A stretch of DNA of 64,000 nucleotides from Primula veris (GCA_963682055.1 OY821749.1:3026336-3090335), one strand, 5' to 3'. Counted from the first letter of the stretch, positions 47,620-60,447 are shown. The notes: generated by a model from the sequence alone, not told the origin. Numbers and translations are program-made.

Positions 47620-48015
47620 TATATTATATTATTACTAATAGGCACGACATGTAATTACCACAAATAAATTTAAAGTTTTTAAAAAAATAATTGAATAAAT
47701 ATAGTAAATTAATAATAGTATATAATAAGTAATATAAGTATATGTGATAAATAACATATTTGTTTAGTTGTTTATTTATTTGAATTGTATTATGATATAT
47801 GAGTAATAGTAAATTAGAATAGATGTATTTTTGGAAAAAATGAACAAAATTTGACAGTTTCATTTATATTGGATTGACTTATATTAATAGTATTATATAC
47901 TATAAACCTTCCAACTGGTCCTTAAACTATTATGAAGCATCAATCAAGTTGTTACAGTTATTTAAAACATTTTTAGTCATACTTTTCTTTTCAATATTCA
48001 TAAAAGATAAATAAA

Positions 48016-48068
<53 letters not shown>
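47620..48068. repeat. SDA1 promoter-side repeat P with terminal AT microsatellite
   Basis: Related sequence occurs at about 57600-58320, 60490-61002 and 62410-62850, including CTTCCAACTGGTCCTTAAAC and CATACTTTTCTTTTCAATAT. Each copy ends in a long (AT)n tract, here about 48019-48068. It supplies the upstream region of each SDA1 exon-1 copy. Confidence 0.85.
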
Positions 48069-48072
<4 letters not shown>

Positions 48073-48118
48073 GGTTAAATGAATATCAACTTATACATCA
48101 ACTTTGACATTTTTTGGC

Positions 48119-48640
48119 GAAGTGAATGATTCCATTGATATTTTGGTTGATAGTACATAGGGTTATGGAGTATGGAGATTAACCATTTTCTCTCGATAAA
48201 TTTACACAAGTTCAAGATGTGGTGTAGAAAAATAACGTTATGTACCATATCTAAACTACATTTCAAATAATGTAGATTTCATAAACGGTTTCTGTTAAAT
48301 GGAGTAGAACAAATAAACTCAAGTTACTCTTTTTCAACACTCATTTATCCTTTCTTAATAAATCTTTATACATGCTAAGAGTTTGCTCATATTTTCTCGC
48401 TATGAGATTTGAGATATTTAAATGAGAGCATTTAAGAAAATTTAAAATATTAGTAAGAGGGTGTAATTTCCGATTGTCAAAATCATAACTATACTATGAC
48501 ATAGTACTTGGGCCAATTTTGCAAGTTGTTAAACGTGACATGTACCGCACGTTATGTTATAGTCTTATGAAGTAATATGTATAATCAGTAGCAATAGGCA
48601 AATAGCATTTTGGACTGTCACCACCAACAATGGAGTAGTA
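48119..48640. repeat. Segment X, right copy
   Basis: Direct repeat of 43930-44449. It is followed by unique sequence rather than SDA1 intron 5, so this copy probably shows the original context of X downstream of SDA1. Confidence 0.9.
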
Positions 48641-50660
48641 TATAAATATGACTTTTTTCAGAAGTCCAACTTCTTTAAATTATAGTATTAGAAACAAACA
48701 TGGCGTGTCATCGAATTATACTGATTCCCATATGCACATGGCCTGAAATATCTTAATACCAAAAACGCAAGTTTTATTCTGTATAGGGATCTGACTTAAG
48801 AGATAGCACTAAGACAAATTATTTAATACAATACTACAATTTGTCCTCTATTCCATTTATTAAGTGACTTGTGTACCAGGCTCCAATTTTTTTATAACAT
48901 CAAAACAACTGCGGTTTCTCATAAATGATTTTTAGTGAAGTAAATGAGTAGATGGCCCCACATTAATAAGAAACCAGGGTTGTTTTGATTTTATTTTATT
49001 TTGAAAAGAAAGGGTTGTTTTGATGTTATCAAAGAAATTGGACTCACCACTGCCACCGCATATGTTACCTGATAAATCGAATAGAGGAGGTGTGCTGTAC
49101 TCCACGCATTACTAAATAATTTGTCCCAATGGAGGTGATGATCACTATCACAGGTTTTTTTTTTTTTTTTAGTGTTTCGACCGCTATCATCAATTTATCT
49201 TAAATACATACGAAAAAATTATTCTAAAATTGTATACGCATCAGTTTACTTATCAATTAACTTAAATATACATGAACTCGAATATACCTCAAATATAAGG
49301 GATCAATATGTTATCTTATAATTAAAATAATAATTCATGTCTCTTACTTTTCTCTTATTCTCTCTCATTTATTTGTACTTTTCACATATAAATTAATAAA
49401 ATAACAAAAAGACGAGTTGTGTAGTTATGATAAAGAAATTTATAAAAAAACTGATAATTTGTATAAAGCAAAACGTTTCCTTATAAGTTGTAAAAATGTA
49501 TTTTTACTTTAAATACGAGAAAACTTATAAGTTATTTAATGTGATTGTTATAGTAAATTAATTTGGGTTGAAAAAAATTGATAGAAGTATATTAAAATAT
49601 AGTAATATTTAGTTATGATAATAAATTTGATAGGAAAGCTGAAAAATGTATAAAGTTAAATTATTATTCTAAAAATATAAAAATAATGTTAATTAAGTTA
49701 AATATGAAAAAAAATGGAAGTAAACCCTTTGCCCTTGACAATACACTGTTCGTTAGACAATTTTGCAGAATAGTAGGGGACATTTTTGGGACTTGGGATG
49801 CAATTTCCTCTTTCTTATTCACAATTTTTGCATTGAAAATATTTACCAATATCCATAAAAGGAAATTGCATCCCAAGTCCCAAATATTTTACCGCTTATC
49901 ACTACAAATATTCAAAAAAATCTTTGTTAAAATGGATATTGTGTCTTTAATCCAAAATATATAAACCATAGCTGTAATCTGCAGTCTCTGCTTAGTTCGA
50001 AAAATGTTAAATATTTAGTCTGCCATTTCAGTTTAACAGTAGCAGAGGTAAATGAGGATCAAGTTTCGGGCTTTCTATCTACTCAGCAAACTCATGTCCT
50101 CCAAATACACACACACTCGTTTTATTTACAGGAAAAAAACCCACACAATTTTACTATTTTCATTAAGATACACACAATTTTAAATCCCAGTCGAAACCAA
50201 TTTGCTGGAAAAGTTTTAACCAAAAATAACAAAAGACGGAAACAAGCTTGACAAAAAAAGCAGACATGATATTTGGCTGAATTTATATTGGGACTCTTCA
50301 ACAAACTACCTCTCTCCACACATCCAACAGTATAGAGAGTTAAGATGCTCAAAACATCAGAAAATATATATCATAACACAGCTACGTCATAATACTGGGC
50401 AAATTAGCGTACAAATTGACAGAAGCTGTCGAGTTTTATTGCATTGTAAATTATGAACCTTAGCATCCAAGGAAAATATGGGTTCTGGGTGAATACAAGT
50501 AAGAATTAGAAACAATAAGAACTAAATTGGGTGAACATGACAAATAAAACTTTCAAAACATCAGTATGCTAAGAGTAACTCTCTTCAAAACCGTCATTTT
50601 CTAAAAACGGGAAAATATTTGGAGAAGACAAAACAGGCGGGGACTACGACACACTTCAGA
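48641..50660. other. 3' flank of the SDA1 gene with a hairpin, no gene seen
   Basis: AT-rich sequence up to the SDA1 stop codon; the part next to 50660 should be 3' UTR. A perfect inverted repeat lies at 49785-49884. Open frames here have no family features. Confidence 0.5.
49785..49884. repeat. Perfect 24-bp inverted repeat
   Basis: Arms 49785-49808 (TTTGGGACTTGGGATGCAAT and on) and 49861-49884 are exact reverse complements around a 52-base loop. It could be a MITE remnant or an RNA hairpin. Confidence 0.88.
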
Positions 50661-53600
50661 TCATTTCCATGCTTTTCTCCCACGAAACTGTTTTCCAGCA
50701 ATTTTCTGCTTTCTCTTTCTCTCTTTGCGTGATTTCTTTATCTTGTCTCTCCTTGCACCGACAGGCATAGCCTTCTTATGCTCCTTCTGTCGATTGCTTG
50801 TACCACCGGTCTGTCCAATGAAAAGAACAAGTCACGCCAAAAATCAGAATAGGCAAATGTTATACGTCCATTATTTTCTGTAAGCAACTAACGTAAGAAT
50901 TACTTAACAGACACTAGGCAGTGTCATCTTGTGTATCATAAAACAGTATAACACAAGGCCACAAAATTAGTTATCATTCTGACGACGAGTGGCACATCAT
51001 GTTAGACAAAACTTATGCAAAAGAGCCAGACTATGGAATTTTCATGTCACGAAAGAAATCAATGTTCATCATAATCTCATACAAATTGACTGTATTTTTC
51101 TTGTTATTCATTTTGAGTATCAATCAGAAGATTCAGAACCTAAGTTGGCACCTCATATAGAGACTTGACTAGAACTTGAATGATGAGGTAACAATTGGAT
51201 TCACTTAGCTTAAAATATCTAGCCTCTTTCAGACTATAACCTAAAAAATATCACATTTAAGCTGTTCAATGAAATACACTGCATGTTCCAACTGTACAAA
51301 ACAAATACACTGAGCTTGAAATTGCAACTTAAAAACAGAAAACTTTAGGATATGAGGCAGCTACTTTGGCCGCCGTCTAGAACAAATAGAAAGGATGGAA
51401 CATGGATCTTTCTCCTATTATGGCCGCCGTCTAGAACAACATTCATTTACATTCTGGACCAAACATCAGTGAGAACAATTACCCCATTATGTATCCTATC
51501 TACAACCCTCCATCCTCACAAACAACATCACTGTAAGCATGTCAAAGAACATGCAATTCAGAAAGAGTATACACAACTATAGAGAATGTGGCACCATTCA
51601 AAAACCCTAGGCTTAAGGTCCTTTTGTGATAATGCGAAACATAACATCACTAGAAAACTAAACCAAGATAGAGGAAATAAAAGACAATTTTCTAGTTATG
51701 ATGCTATAGCGATAACTATTGGGTTAAATTGGATTTTATAAGAGTAGAGGCTTGTACCTTTTTTTGTTTGATAGAAGCACGAGACGTGTACTTCCCTGTT
51801 TCCTTTCGTCCTTCTCTTATTAGTGCCAGCCTTTCCTCTTTGTTTAGCTTCTGCTTCATGTGTGCCTTATTTGCACGAAATAAAGTGTCAGAAATTGCTT
51901 TTGGACATACACGAGAAAAAACAATCATAAATTCACAAGACATAAAACACATACCAATATTTTAATGTTCAGTTTAAGTGGCACAAGAAGCAAAGAAAAT
52001 TATTAGGAAAAAACACGTATTAAAAAAATCTTACTTCAAGTTTTGCAGGATCCACTCTTTTAGCACTTAGATGCTCAGAGGTGGGGATCTTAAAAACAGT
52101 CGCATCTGCACCCTTTCTCAACAATCCATGATGAGCCAATGCCGTTCTTGCGTCTTGCTTTGCCTGGACCAAATATAAACACAAAAATAAATGCAAGAAG
52201 TATAGATAACTTACTAAATCTACGAGATCAACACCACCAAGGATTGATAATTAAAAACTAGCAATTCTATGATTCTATTGAGATCACGTAAAACTAAAGC
52301 TTTAAGTTAAGGACACTGAGAAACTGTAGGTGTTATGAAACAAAATAAAAAAACTCGGGGAACTTTTTTAACAACAAACTACATTTGCAGTTACTTCCGT
52401 GCATCTTTTTTTTAAAATAGATAAAGTTTCATAAATGTTATAAAATATAGCTAGAGAGTTTACCTTCAATTCTTTGATTCGTTTGAAGTCCTCATTGGAA
52501 AGGATACCATCTGTTGCATCTAATGAAGCGTCTTCTGACTTCTCTCCAGCCAATCTCTTAAGTGCTCGGAGGCTTGTATCAGCGGCGTTAAGCTCCCCAT
52601 CAAAATCACTAAATTTCCTTTTTTTCGACTTCGTATCCTTTTTTCCATCACTTCCATGACCCGTGATAAGCTGCTCCGACTTCTCATCATCTCGGTCACT
52701 CTCTTCTTCATTGTCAGAACCAATAAATTCATCTTCACTGTCATCACCATCTTTTTCAATTTCATCTTCACCAACTGTTTTTATACTACTGCCTTCGAGC
52801 CCATCTTCCCCCTCGCCATCCTCTTCCATACCATCTACATCTATATCATCCTCAGAAGAAATACAATTTTCATCTTCATTAAAATCTTCACCGTTATTAC
52901 TGCTCTTTTCGTCTTCATTTTCATCTTCGAGTAATTCAGCGCCAGGAACATTGCTGGACACATTTATTTCTCCATAGGCTTTTGGTTTTGCTTTTGGATT
53001 AGTAGGACGGCCTCGGTCTTTTTTAATAAGAAGTGACGGGCAAACCTGCATTATTAGTCTTGCAAATTGTTACACATGAACTCCAGACAAGTACTTGGAG
53101 AGAAAGAAAGAGAGAATTTTTACCTCTCTAAATAAAGTAATAAGCGAACGGGCAGCTATTGAAACAGCCTTTTCGTGGGATTTCCTGTACAGTACAAGAT
53201 CTTGCAGCAAATCTTCTGTCATCAACTAATTGCCAAGACAAAAAAAAACAGTTATCAGTATCAAAGGAAAATTGCTTTTGTGTGAATTGGTATAAACTTC
53301 TATAACAGCTTTGTGCAGCGAACAATTAGTTGACTGGAAAAGCCGAACCCGGTGCACGAAGCCTTCCTTAAGCAAGGGTCCGGGTAGGGTCAGGCCACAA
53401 TGGGCCTATTATAGACAGCCTCCCCTCGAACCCGTGACCCCCAGGTCACATGGAGGCAACTTTACCGTTGCACCAAGGCTCGCCTTCAAAACAATTTCCT
53501 AACTGTATGCCACAATTTTTTCAGCAATTATGATATGAAATATATTCAACAATTTGTAGTAAATTACCAAAGGCATCCTGAGGCATATCTCTCTCACCAC

Positions 53601-56600
53601 ATTCAAGCCAACCGCAATAGCCTGTAAAAACCAAATGGAAGCTGGATGAAGTACCAGAGAAGATATACACATGTAAATAAGAAATAATAAATCACTTTGA
53701 TTATTGAAATAAAAGCGATACCTCTGTACGAGAACGATCATGCACAAATTGATTCACGATTTGTCTGAATAGAGATTCAACTGCGTCAGGCGGCACCTAA
53801 TAAACAATTATGTTCTCATAAGCAGACGTTAAATCTTAAATCCAAATGTGTGACTGTCGACAGTTATATAAGTTTTCCGTTCTAAGGAGCACATGATGAC
53901 AATAAGATTTACCATGTCATGACAGGTCTGAACAGCTGCAGCAAGTAAACTCGTTATATCACGTTGATGAGGCTGCAAGTATAAGTACAGCAATAAGTAT
54001 GCAAGATGTCAAGAACATACGAATTGAATAAGCATGCAGAGTAACAAATGACACACCTGAATATACTTCTGAAGGTAAGGGTAGAAGTTCAGTAATACCA
54101 AGCGATGAAGCCCAACAGTTCGGGAAATAACCTTCAGCATCATCATCTTAATCTGCAAGAAGACGATGATTTTTAAAACCATCATGAAAAGGTAAAAGTA
54201 AACTAAAGATATCAAAATATTCAAATAGTTGGTTGTCACCTTTTAATAGCATGAAATTCTGGGGAAGAAAGTACATAATTTAGTAATTAAAGGGCATATA
54301 GTTTAATCAAGAATAGTTTTGAGGAGCTGTGCTTTCAAATTTCGGTCGAGACAAATAAAGATATACAATTTTCCCCAGATAATAACAATACTCTTAACAA
54401 TAAATAAAGTTATTAGGAAAATAGTAACAACCTCGAACCGCTCATTGCAAGTTTGTAGACGAGAAAACAGCTTCTCGGTAAATCCCTACCAAATAAGGCT
54501 CCGGTTAGAATACTTAGTTTTGAGACAAAATCAATAAGAAAGACTCAGAAATTAAAGAACCTGGGAATCTTTCAAATGGTTAAGCGGCGAATAGTAGTTC
54601 GTATCGCTCTTTTCTGATGAGGAGCGTTGTTGTTTTTTCATGCTACGAATTGCCCGCTGTAATTTTGCTTGCTTTTTCTTCTTGCTGGAAGATGTACCTT
54701 TATGGTGAGCCTGAACCAACAACAAAATGCAATGTTTCAACAACAGGGCAGGGATCTTTAGATGGCTAAAAGTAAACTAAGAACAAGAAATGCAAATGAA
54801 GAAAATAAAACATGTTTCTTCGGAGGCAGATAGACTCAGCAAATAAATCAAGAACACAAACTCCTATACATTCACAACAGGACAGGGATCTTTAGATGGC
54901 TAAAAGTAAACTAAGAACGATAAATGCAAATGAAGAAAATAAAACATGTTTCTTCGGAGGCAGATAGACTCGGCAAATAAATCAAGAACACAAACTCCTG
55001 TATATTCACAACACACAAAAAAATTAAGGTGCCATTTATATGTTGAAAATTGAAATATTGGCGATATTCTGATAGCAAAGACAAAAACATTATGTAGTTC
55101 CAAATTAAAAGAATAGGTGGTCTGAAGGAGCCATTAAATGATAAAAAAACACTTGACAAAATTTTAATATCATAGACAAAACTTACTCTTTTGACTACCA
55201 CGAAACTCTCTTAAACTAAATCCTACAGTGCACGGTTAAAAAGAAAACAGAGTATAATTTCATTTCATTTCAGTCCTCACCACTTAGTTTTTATAGTGTA
55301 TGGGAGTTTGGTACGAAGTTACTGCTGTCATCGTTGCAAGGTCCGTAGTTGAAGAAGCATATGCAATAAAAAACAATAATGATACGAGGCCGATTTCTTA
55401 GTATACAAAAAAGTGTAGAATTACAATTGAAGAGCCATTAAAATTATGCAATAAATACCAAGCGTGACATGAGGTTATATCTTGACTGGGAAAATCCTAT
55501 TAATATAATTTTTTTTTTAAGCAAACAACCTTGTAGACAGCCTCCTTATTGATAAGAACTTGTGGCTGCTGATTAGGCTGATCATCTTCACTGCTTGAAT
55601 CATCACTGTCATCATCGTCTTCAATATTCTCGTAATCAAGAAGAAACGATAAAGCGGCAATCATTATCCTGTAAAGTTGAGACAAATTAGCTCCATGTTT
55701 AACAAAACTGCAGATGAGAGACGTGACATTATATGTAGAGAGAGCGAAGGCACACTTTGACGATGGGTGGAAACATGCAGTACATATTGCGTTAGCTGTC
55801 CTATCGTCAAACCACACCTTTCTCTTATGAAGATCACAAAGAGTGATAAGTGACCGTTTTGCTTTGGCTTCATCTTCTTGCTATGACAACATTTAGATAT
55901 ACATTAAGCGCAACAGCAAATAACTGTATAAGCAAAATAATACCAATGAATCTAAGCTACTACCAACCTGTAGCATAGAATACAATATATTCTGAAGAGC
56001 CCGGTTTTTAGCTTCATTCTTGTGCTTTTGATTCATGCGTTTTATACTATGAATGACATGATCGAACGCCAATTTTTTTAAAACTTTGTCACCCAGTGTC
56101 TGAAGCTCCATGAACAAGGAAAGGTTCTCCCCGATATCAACTATCTAGCAAGACATACACTCCGTCATGTTAATGAAAAATCAGAAAAAGCAACCAGGAT
56201 TCTGATTCCACAGTGGTACTAATAGAACAAATGATAACTAACTTGATAGAACTAAGTACATGATAACTCTCTTTTTTCTAGCACAGTATCAGTAATAAGG
56301 CAGCTCAAACTCAGTATGACTGTCACTAGAGTTTGGTATACCGTATATAAGGCTTTCCAATCTAGCTATAAAAGTAACTACATGGCTCAAAAAAATTAAC
56401 AAGTAGTTTGAAACAGATTGGGCAAAATCTTTAACATGAATCATGTGAAGTCTTAGTGAGACCTTATTTACCTGCATTATCTCCGCCAACAAAAATACGA
56501 GCGGAGCATTAATGTCTAGGGAAAAGCAAATTTTCTGTTTACTCTTATACTAATCAAATGGTCCATCCAACGACACAAAGGTATTTAGAATAAATGGGTC

Positions 56601-57525
56601 AAGTCTAAGACAAAGCTAAAAGTTAAAACCAAGAAATACTCCAGTCTCCATCTCCATTTTCAAGCATTATAACATTTCTAAGGTGTAACATATATACTTA
56701 TCAAATTCATAAATGAACAACTTTTGAACAAAATGAGGATTATCGATACTATTATAGACCCCTACAGTTTTGGTTAATTACTCGCGCTCTTATTTCAAAA
56801 ACAAAAACAAAATACCCATATCCCACCCTCATATAACTCCTCACCATAAACTTCCATCACCATTAGGTTTCAATTTCTTCACATTACGTGTCGCACGCGT
56901 AACGCGTGGGCCACGGCCCATGATTAATACTCCCCTCCGTCCCAAATATTTTGGGGCTCTATATATCTACGAGCAACTTTGACCGGAAAATATCTCGACT
57001 TTAAATTGTCGAAATGTAAATTTTCAAAACGAACCTGACGGTTAATAAGCAGAATAAGTGCCTGGGTGACGTGGCACCTGAGCCCCGACGGCAAGGTCCT
57101 CGCCGCGTCCCTTAAAAACCCTCCCAACTCCTTCGTAAAAATCAGAAAATCAAAAACAAAACAAAAAATGGAAGAAAAAAACACAGAAAAAAGCTAAAAA
57201 AAACCTTGGGAAACCCGTTAAGCTCCTCGGGATAAAACGGGGTAACGTGCGCCAAAAACATAACACGATCACCCAACTCTTTGGCCACCGTAGAGTCCGC
57301 AGAAACCCCGCTTAAGGAGGTGAAGTTGAGGGCCGCCTGCTGGTGGTAGAGAGAGAGTGAAGATTTGAATTGGCTGTGGATGAGTGTGAGTTCTGTTTGG
57401 TAGCCTTCGGGATCAATTTTCATCTTGGATTGGAGGGTGGGGAGGCTGAGGTGGGAGGAGGTGCGGCCGGAGGCGGATATGACGTCGGCGACGGAGGGGC
57501 AGCGGTGGGTTGGTGTCGTCGACAT
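50661..57525 (-). CDS. SDA1: SDA1 homologue, 60S ribosome biogenesis factor, complete, 16 exons
   Basis: Exons: 57205-57525, 57035-57130, 55968-56144, 55756-55880, 55530-55668, 54561-54710, 54432-54485, 54057-54152, 53913-53972, 53722-53796, 53568-53621, 53124-53225, 52464-53045, 52035-52163, 51758-51865, 50661-50810. They join in frame to 805 residues with a TGA. Family blocks include SKMKIDPEGYQTEL, MFLAHVTPFYP, GLRCHVTQALILLINRQ, FMELQTLGDKVLKKLAFDHV, RTVGLHRLVLLNFYPYLQ and AVGLNVVREICLRMPL. Exon 13 encodes the acidic region (~residues 515-630) and the C-terminus is very basic (KKSRKERKRKQK), as in SDA1/SDAD1. SDA1 is a nucleolar protein needed for pre-60S maturation and export. Intron 4 (55669-55755, 87 nt) is in frame and stop-free. 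Intron 11 carries a SINE. The gene lies within an array of its own partial copies, yet every exon and splice site here is intact. Confidence 0.96.
53341..53487 (-). mobile_element. tRNA-derived SINE (Au-SINE-like) in SDA1 intron 11
   Basis: On the minus strand it starts GGCGAGCCTTGGTGCAACGG, which contains an A-box-like promoter, and carries the B-box-like GGGTTCGAG at 53425-53433 after GTCACGG. It ends near the GGTGCACCGGG / TTCGGC side. This head is characteristic of the widespread plant Au-SINE family. It sits in the same orientation as SDA1. Target duplications were not defined. Confidence 0.75.
54741..55016. repeat. Two-copy tandem repeat, period 134 bp, in SDA1 intron 5
   Basis: CAACAGGGCAGGGATCTTTA at 54741 recurs as CAACAGGACAGGGATCTTTA at 54875, and the following ~130 bp match with few differences. 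It is confined to the intron. Confidence 0.9.
55240..56931. repeat. Segment of SDA1 shared with the partial copy at 44.45-46.1 kb
   Basis: Similarity begins at TTAAAAAGAAAACAGAGTAT (intron 5) and runs through exons 5, 4 and 3 and intron 2 to GGCCCATGATTAATA, where the two copies diverge. The full gene has a CTCCCTCCGTCCCAAATA-like MITE-end word at 56932-56950; the other copy has a TATA/CATA repeat. Confidence 0.88.
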
Positions 57526-57599
57526 TGTTGTAGAGAGAGAGAGTGAAAGCGGTGGGAAAGGGTAAAACCTAATTCTTTTGGTCCGATTTATTTATATTA

Positions 57600-58260
57600 T
57601 ACTACCAGCAAAGCCCATGCCCACCCATGGGTGGCAACGGATAAAAATATTGTTATCAATTATTTTATTTATGTAGCATTAAAAATAAATAAATTGAAAT
57701 CAAAAGTAATTTTATATAAATCTGTAGATGAGGAAGATAGAGAAAATAATAGAGGAGTTATTTTTTGAACGTGTGAGCAGTTTTTTTCAGTTTTTTTCAG
57801 TTTTTTTTTTTGAATTTAAAACTGTTTTATTTGTAAATAATAGTACTGTCTGTAATTTTTCAAACTATGAAGTTTTATTTATAAATAATTGTTTCAAGAC
57901 TTCATAAGGCCTCTTCACATAAAGGTATAGATTATAATTGTATAGTATGTTCCGTACAAATAAACTTTAAAAAAAAGATAAAACAAATTTAATGTAATGA
58001 ATATACTAAATTAATAATTGTTATACAAGTATATGTGATAATTATATTTATGTATTTGAACTGTATTATGATATATGAGTAATTAGTAAATTATAATATG
58101 AGTATTTTTGAAAAAAATGAACAAAATTTAACATACTTTATGTTTGATATACTATAAACCTTCCAACTGGTCCTTAAACTATAATGAAGCATCAATCAAG
58201 TTGTTAAATAGTTATTTAAATCATTGTTAGTCATACTTTTCTTTTCAATATTCATAAAAG

Positions 58261-58320
<60 letters not shown>
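57600..58320. repeat. SDA1 promoter region P and AT microsatellite (functional-gene copy)
   Basis: Upstream flank of the complete gene. It contains the P repeat shared with the three other exon-1 copies and ends in an (AT)n tract at about 58266-58320. Confidence 0.8.
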
Positions 58321-58323
<3 letters not shown>

Positions 58324-59389
58324 ATTCGAGTAGTGTAAGCAACCTTTTTATGAAAATAAAATACGAGATTGTTTACACTATGCCTAAAATGGTCCATGTG
58401 TCACCCTATGTAGAGCGAACAGGCTAAACGAACATGACTTTGCACAAGCGGACATGCTAGTAGTCTAAGGGGTCTTTATGTTTTTATTCACGACATGTCA
58501 CTTGGAAATGAACAAAAATGAACAAAATCCATATAGTGGACATTGATCAACGGTTTAGTTCAATTGCTAGTATGTTTATAAGTTGGACTCGTTCTAACTT
58601 ATAGAGTAAGTAGTTTAATACTAGAGTTTGTTTTAACCATCAGATGAGATAGTTATTTATGTAGATTTAACTTTATAATTTATTATCATCGTCGTTGATA
58701 TGACGATGATCTTTCGGAGGCGGAAGACGATCGGGTGTCGATGTGTTTACGTTTTACATGTTTTTCATGATGGATTTAGGGAGACCCTTAAATGTTAATC
58801 TTGTCGTAGAGTTACAGGGTGGTGTTCATTTTTAACGGTTTAAAGTGGGCATCTTAACTAGTCATGTAATTGAACCCCAAACATTGTCGAATCGGATACA
58901 TGTTGAACAACCGTTCAACTTCTTCTCCACTTACTTATTCAATATAGTTGTATTTGATACTATATTAGTCCAGTTAACTAATTCATGAAAATTATTAAAT
59001 TTTTAAGTTTAGTCATTGCATCAAATTTACAAGTTAGTCTCTACATATGGGTTTCATGGCAGTTGTTCCCGCCGCTACCACAGTTCAGATGGGCCCCTCA
59101 CTAACGAGGGACGACGGAGGCATAAAGAAGAGATAGATAGAGAGTCACATTAGAGAGAGAACGAGATAGAGGAAAGACAAAGAGAGAGAGAGAGAGAGAG
59201 TACATGATAGAGATACAAGACATATAGAATGATGTATTTGATCGGAGACTAGATGTCGTTGAAGATCAGGCATCGACGAAGAAGGTGTTGTGACAACAGA
59301 GACGGTGTTATAGTTCGTCGAAGATGGCGGTGTGGCACGGAGCATGGGTTTGGTCGGAACATGGGGATGATGGATCTTCACGTACATAT
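58321..59389. repeat. Segment U, copy B (1069 bp)
   Basis: Begins AAGATTCGAGTAGTGTAAGC and ends at CGTACATAT next to an SDA1 exon-1 fragment. The same segment, with the same length, occurs at 61003-62071 and 62851-63919. It is not SDA1-derived and its origin is not recognised. Confidence 0.9.
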
Positions 59390-59626
59390 GGCGTAACATG
59401 CACCAAAAACAAAACACGCTCCCCCAATTCCTTCGCCACGGTGGGGTCCGCAGATACACCGCTTAAGGAGGTGAAGTTGAGGGCCGCCTGCTGCTGGTAG
59501 AGAGAGAGTGAGGATCTTAACTTATTCTATAGTGTTTTCTAACAGCAAAAAAGCTGTAAACAATAAAAAAAAAAAAGTTGTGCTAAACAGGCAATTAGTA
59601 TCTCTAGTACATAAAACACACATACA

Positions 59627-59710
<84 letters not shown>

Positions 59711-60447
59711 ATCATACACACACACACACTCATATATAAACATACAGTCTAATAAGCGGATACCAAGCATATAGATGCTTCAATTCCGCTAAAACGCGCA
59801 CACACACGTTTAACTATATATAAACACACGCAGTCTAAAAACCCGTATCTAGCGGTTAATAAGCAGAATAATAGATTTAATTTAAATTTGAGGCTAACAA
59901 AAAAGGGTCATTTCAAATAATAGAGAGAGATATATACATATACATAGAAAAACGAACCTGACGGTTAATAAGAAGAATAAGTGCCTGAGTGACGTGGCAC
60001 CTGAGTCCCGACGGCAAGGTCCTCGCCGCGTCCCTTAAAAACCCTCCCAGCTCCTTCGTAAAAATCAGAAAATCAAAAACAAAACAAAAAATGGAAGAAA
60101 AAAAAACAGAAAAAAGCTAAAAAAAACTTGGGAAACCCGTTAAGCTCCTCGGGATAAAACGGGGTAACGTGCGCCAAAAACATAACACGATCACCCAACT
60201 CTTTGGCCATCGTAGAGTCCGCAGAAACCCCGCTTAAGGAGGTGAAGTTGAGGGCCGCCTGCTGGTGGTAGAGGGAGAGTGAGGATTTGAATTGGCTGTG
60301 GATGAGTGTGAGTTCTGTTTGGTAGCCTTCAGGATCAATTTTCATCTTGGATTGGAGGGTGGGGAGGCTGAGGTGGGAGGAGGTGCGGTCGGAGGCGGAT
60401 ATGGCGTCGGCGACGGAGGGGCGGCGGTGGGTTGGTGTCGTCAACAT
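59390..60447 (-). pseudogene. SDA1 copy B: exons 1 and 2 plus a second exon-1 fragment
   Basis: Exon 1 (60127-60447, 321 nt) and exon 2 (59958-60053, 96 nt) match the full gene. The exon-1 donor is lost: CCCAAG is followed by TTTTTT instead of GTTTTT. After a linker related to 46640-47055 comes a further exon-1 piece (about 59390-59517) fused to segment U. Exons 3-16 are absent, so this is a non-functional fragment. The start codon is present but begins ML instead of MS. Confidence 0.9.
59632..59706. repeat. (AT)n microsatellite within copy B linker
   Basis: An uninterrupted AT run of roughly 75 bp inside the linker; the related linker at 46.7 kb has only a short version, so the tract expanded here. 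Confidence 0.9.

Noticed and set aside
52656..52977. Ser-rich and Phe/Ile-rich + strand frames
   Set aside because: Antisense shadows of the acidic exon 13 of SDA1.
53341..53487. Genuine tRNA gene
   Set aside because: Only promoter-box similarity is present; the acceptor stem and cloverleaf do not form, and the sequence matches a plant SINE head.
55500..55817. 105-codon frame as a separate gene
   Set aside because: It is SDA1 exons 4-5 with the in-frame 87-nt intron read through.
59508..59774. Tyr/Ile-repeat frames over AT microsatellites
   Set aside because: They are translations of (AT)n tracts and carry no coding signal.
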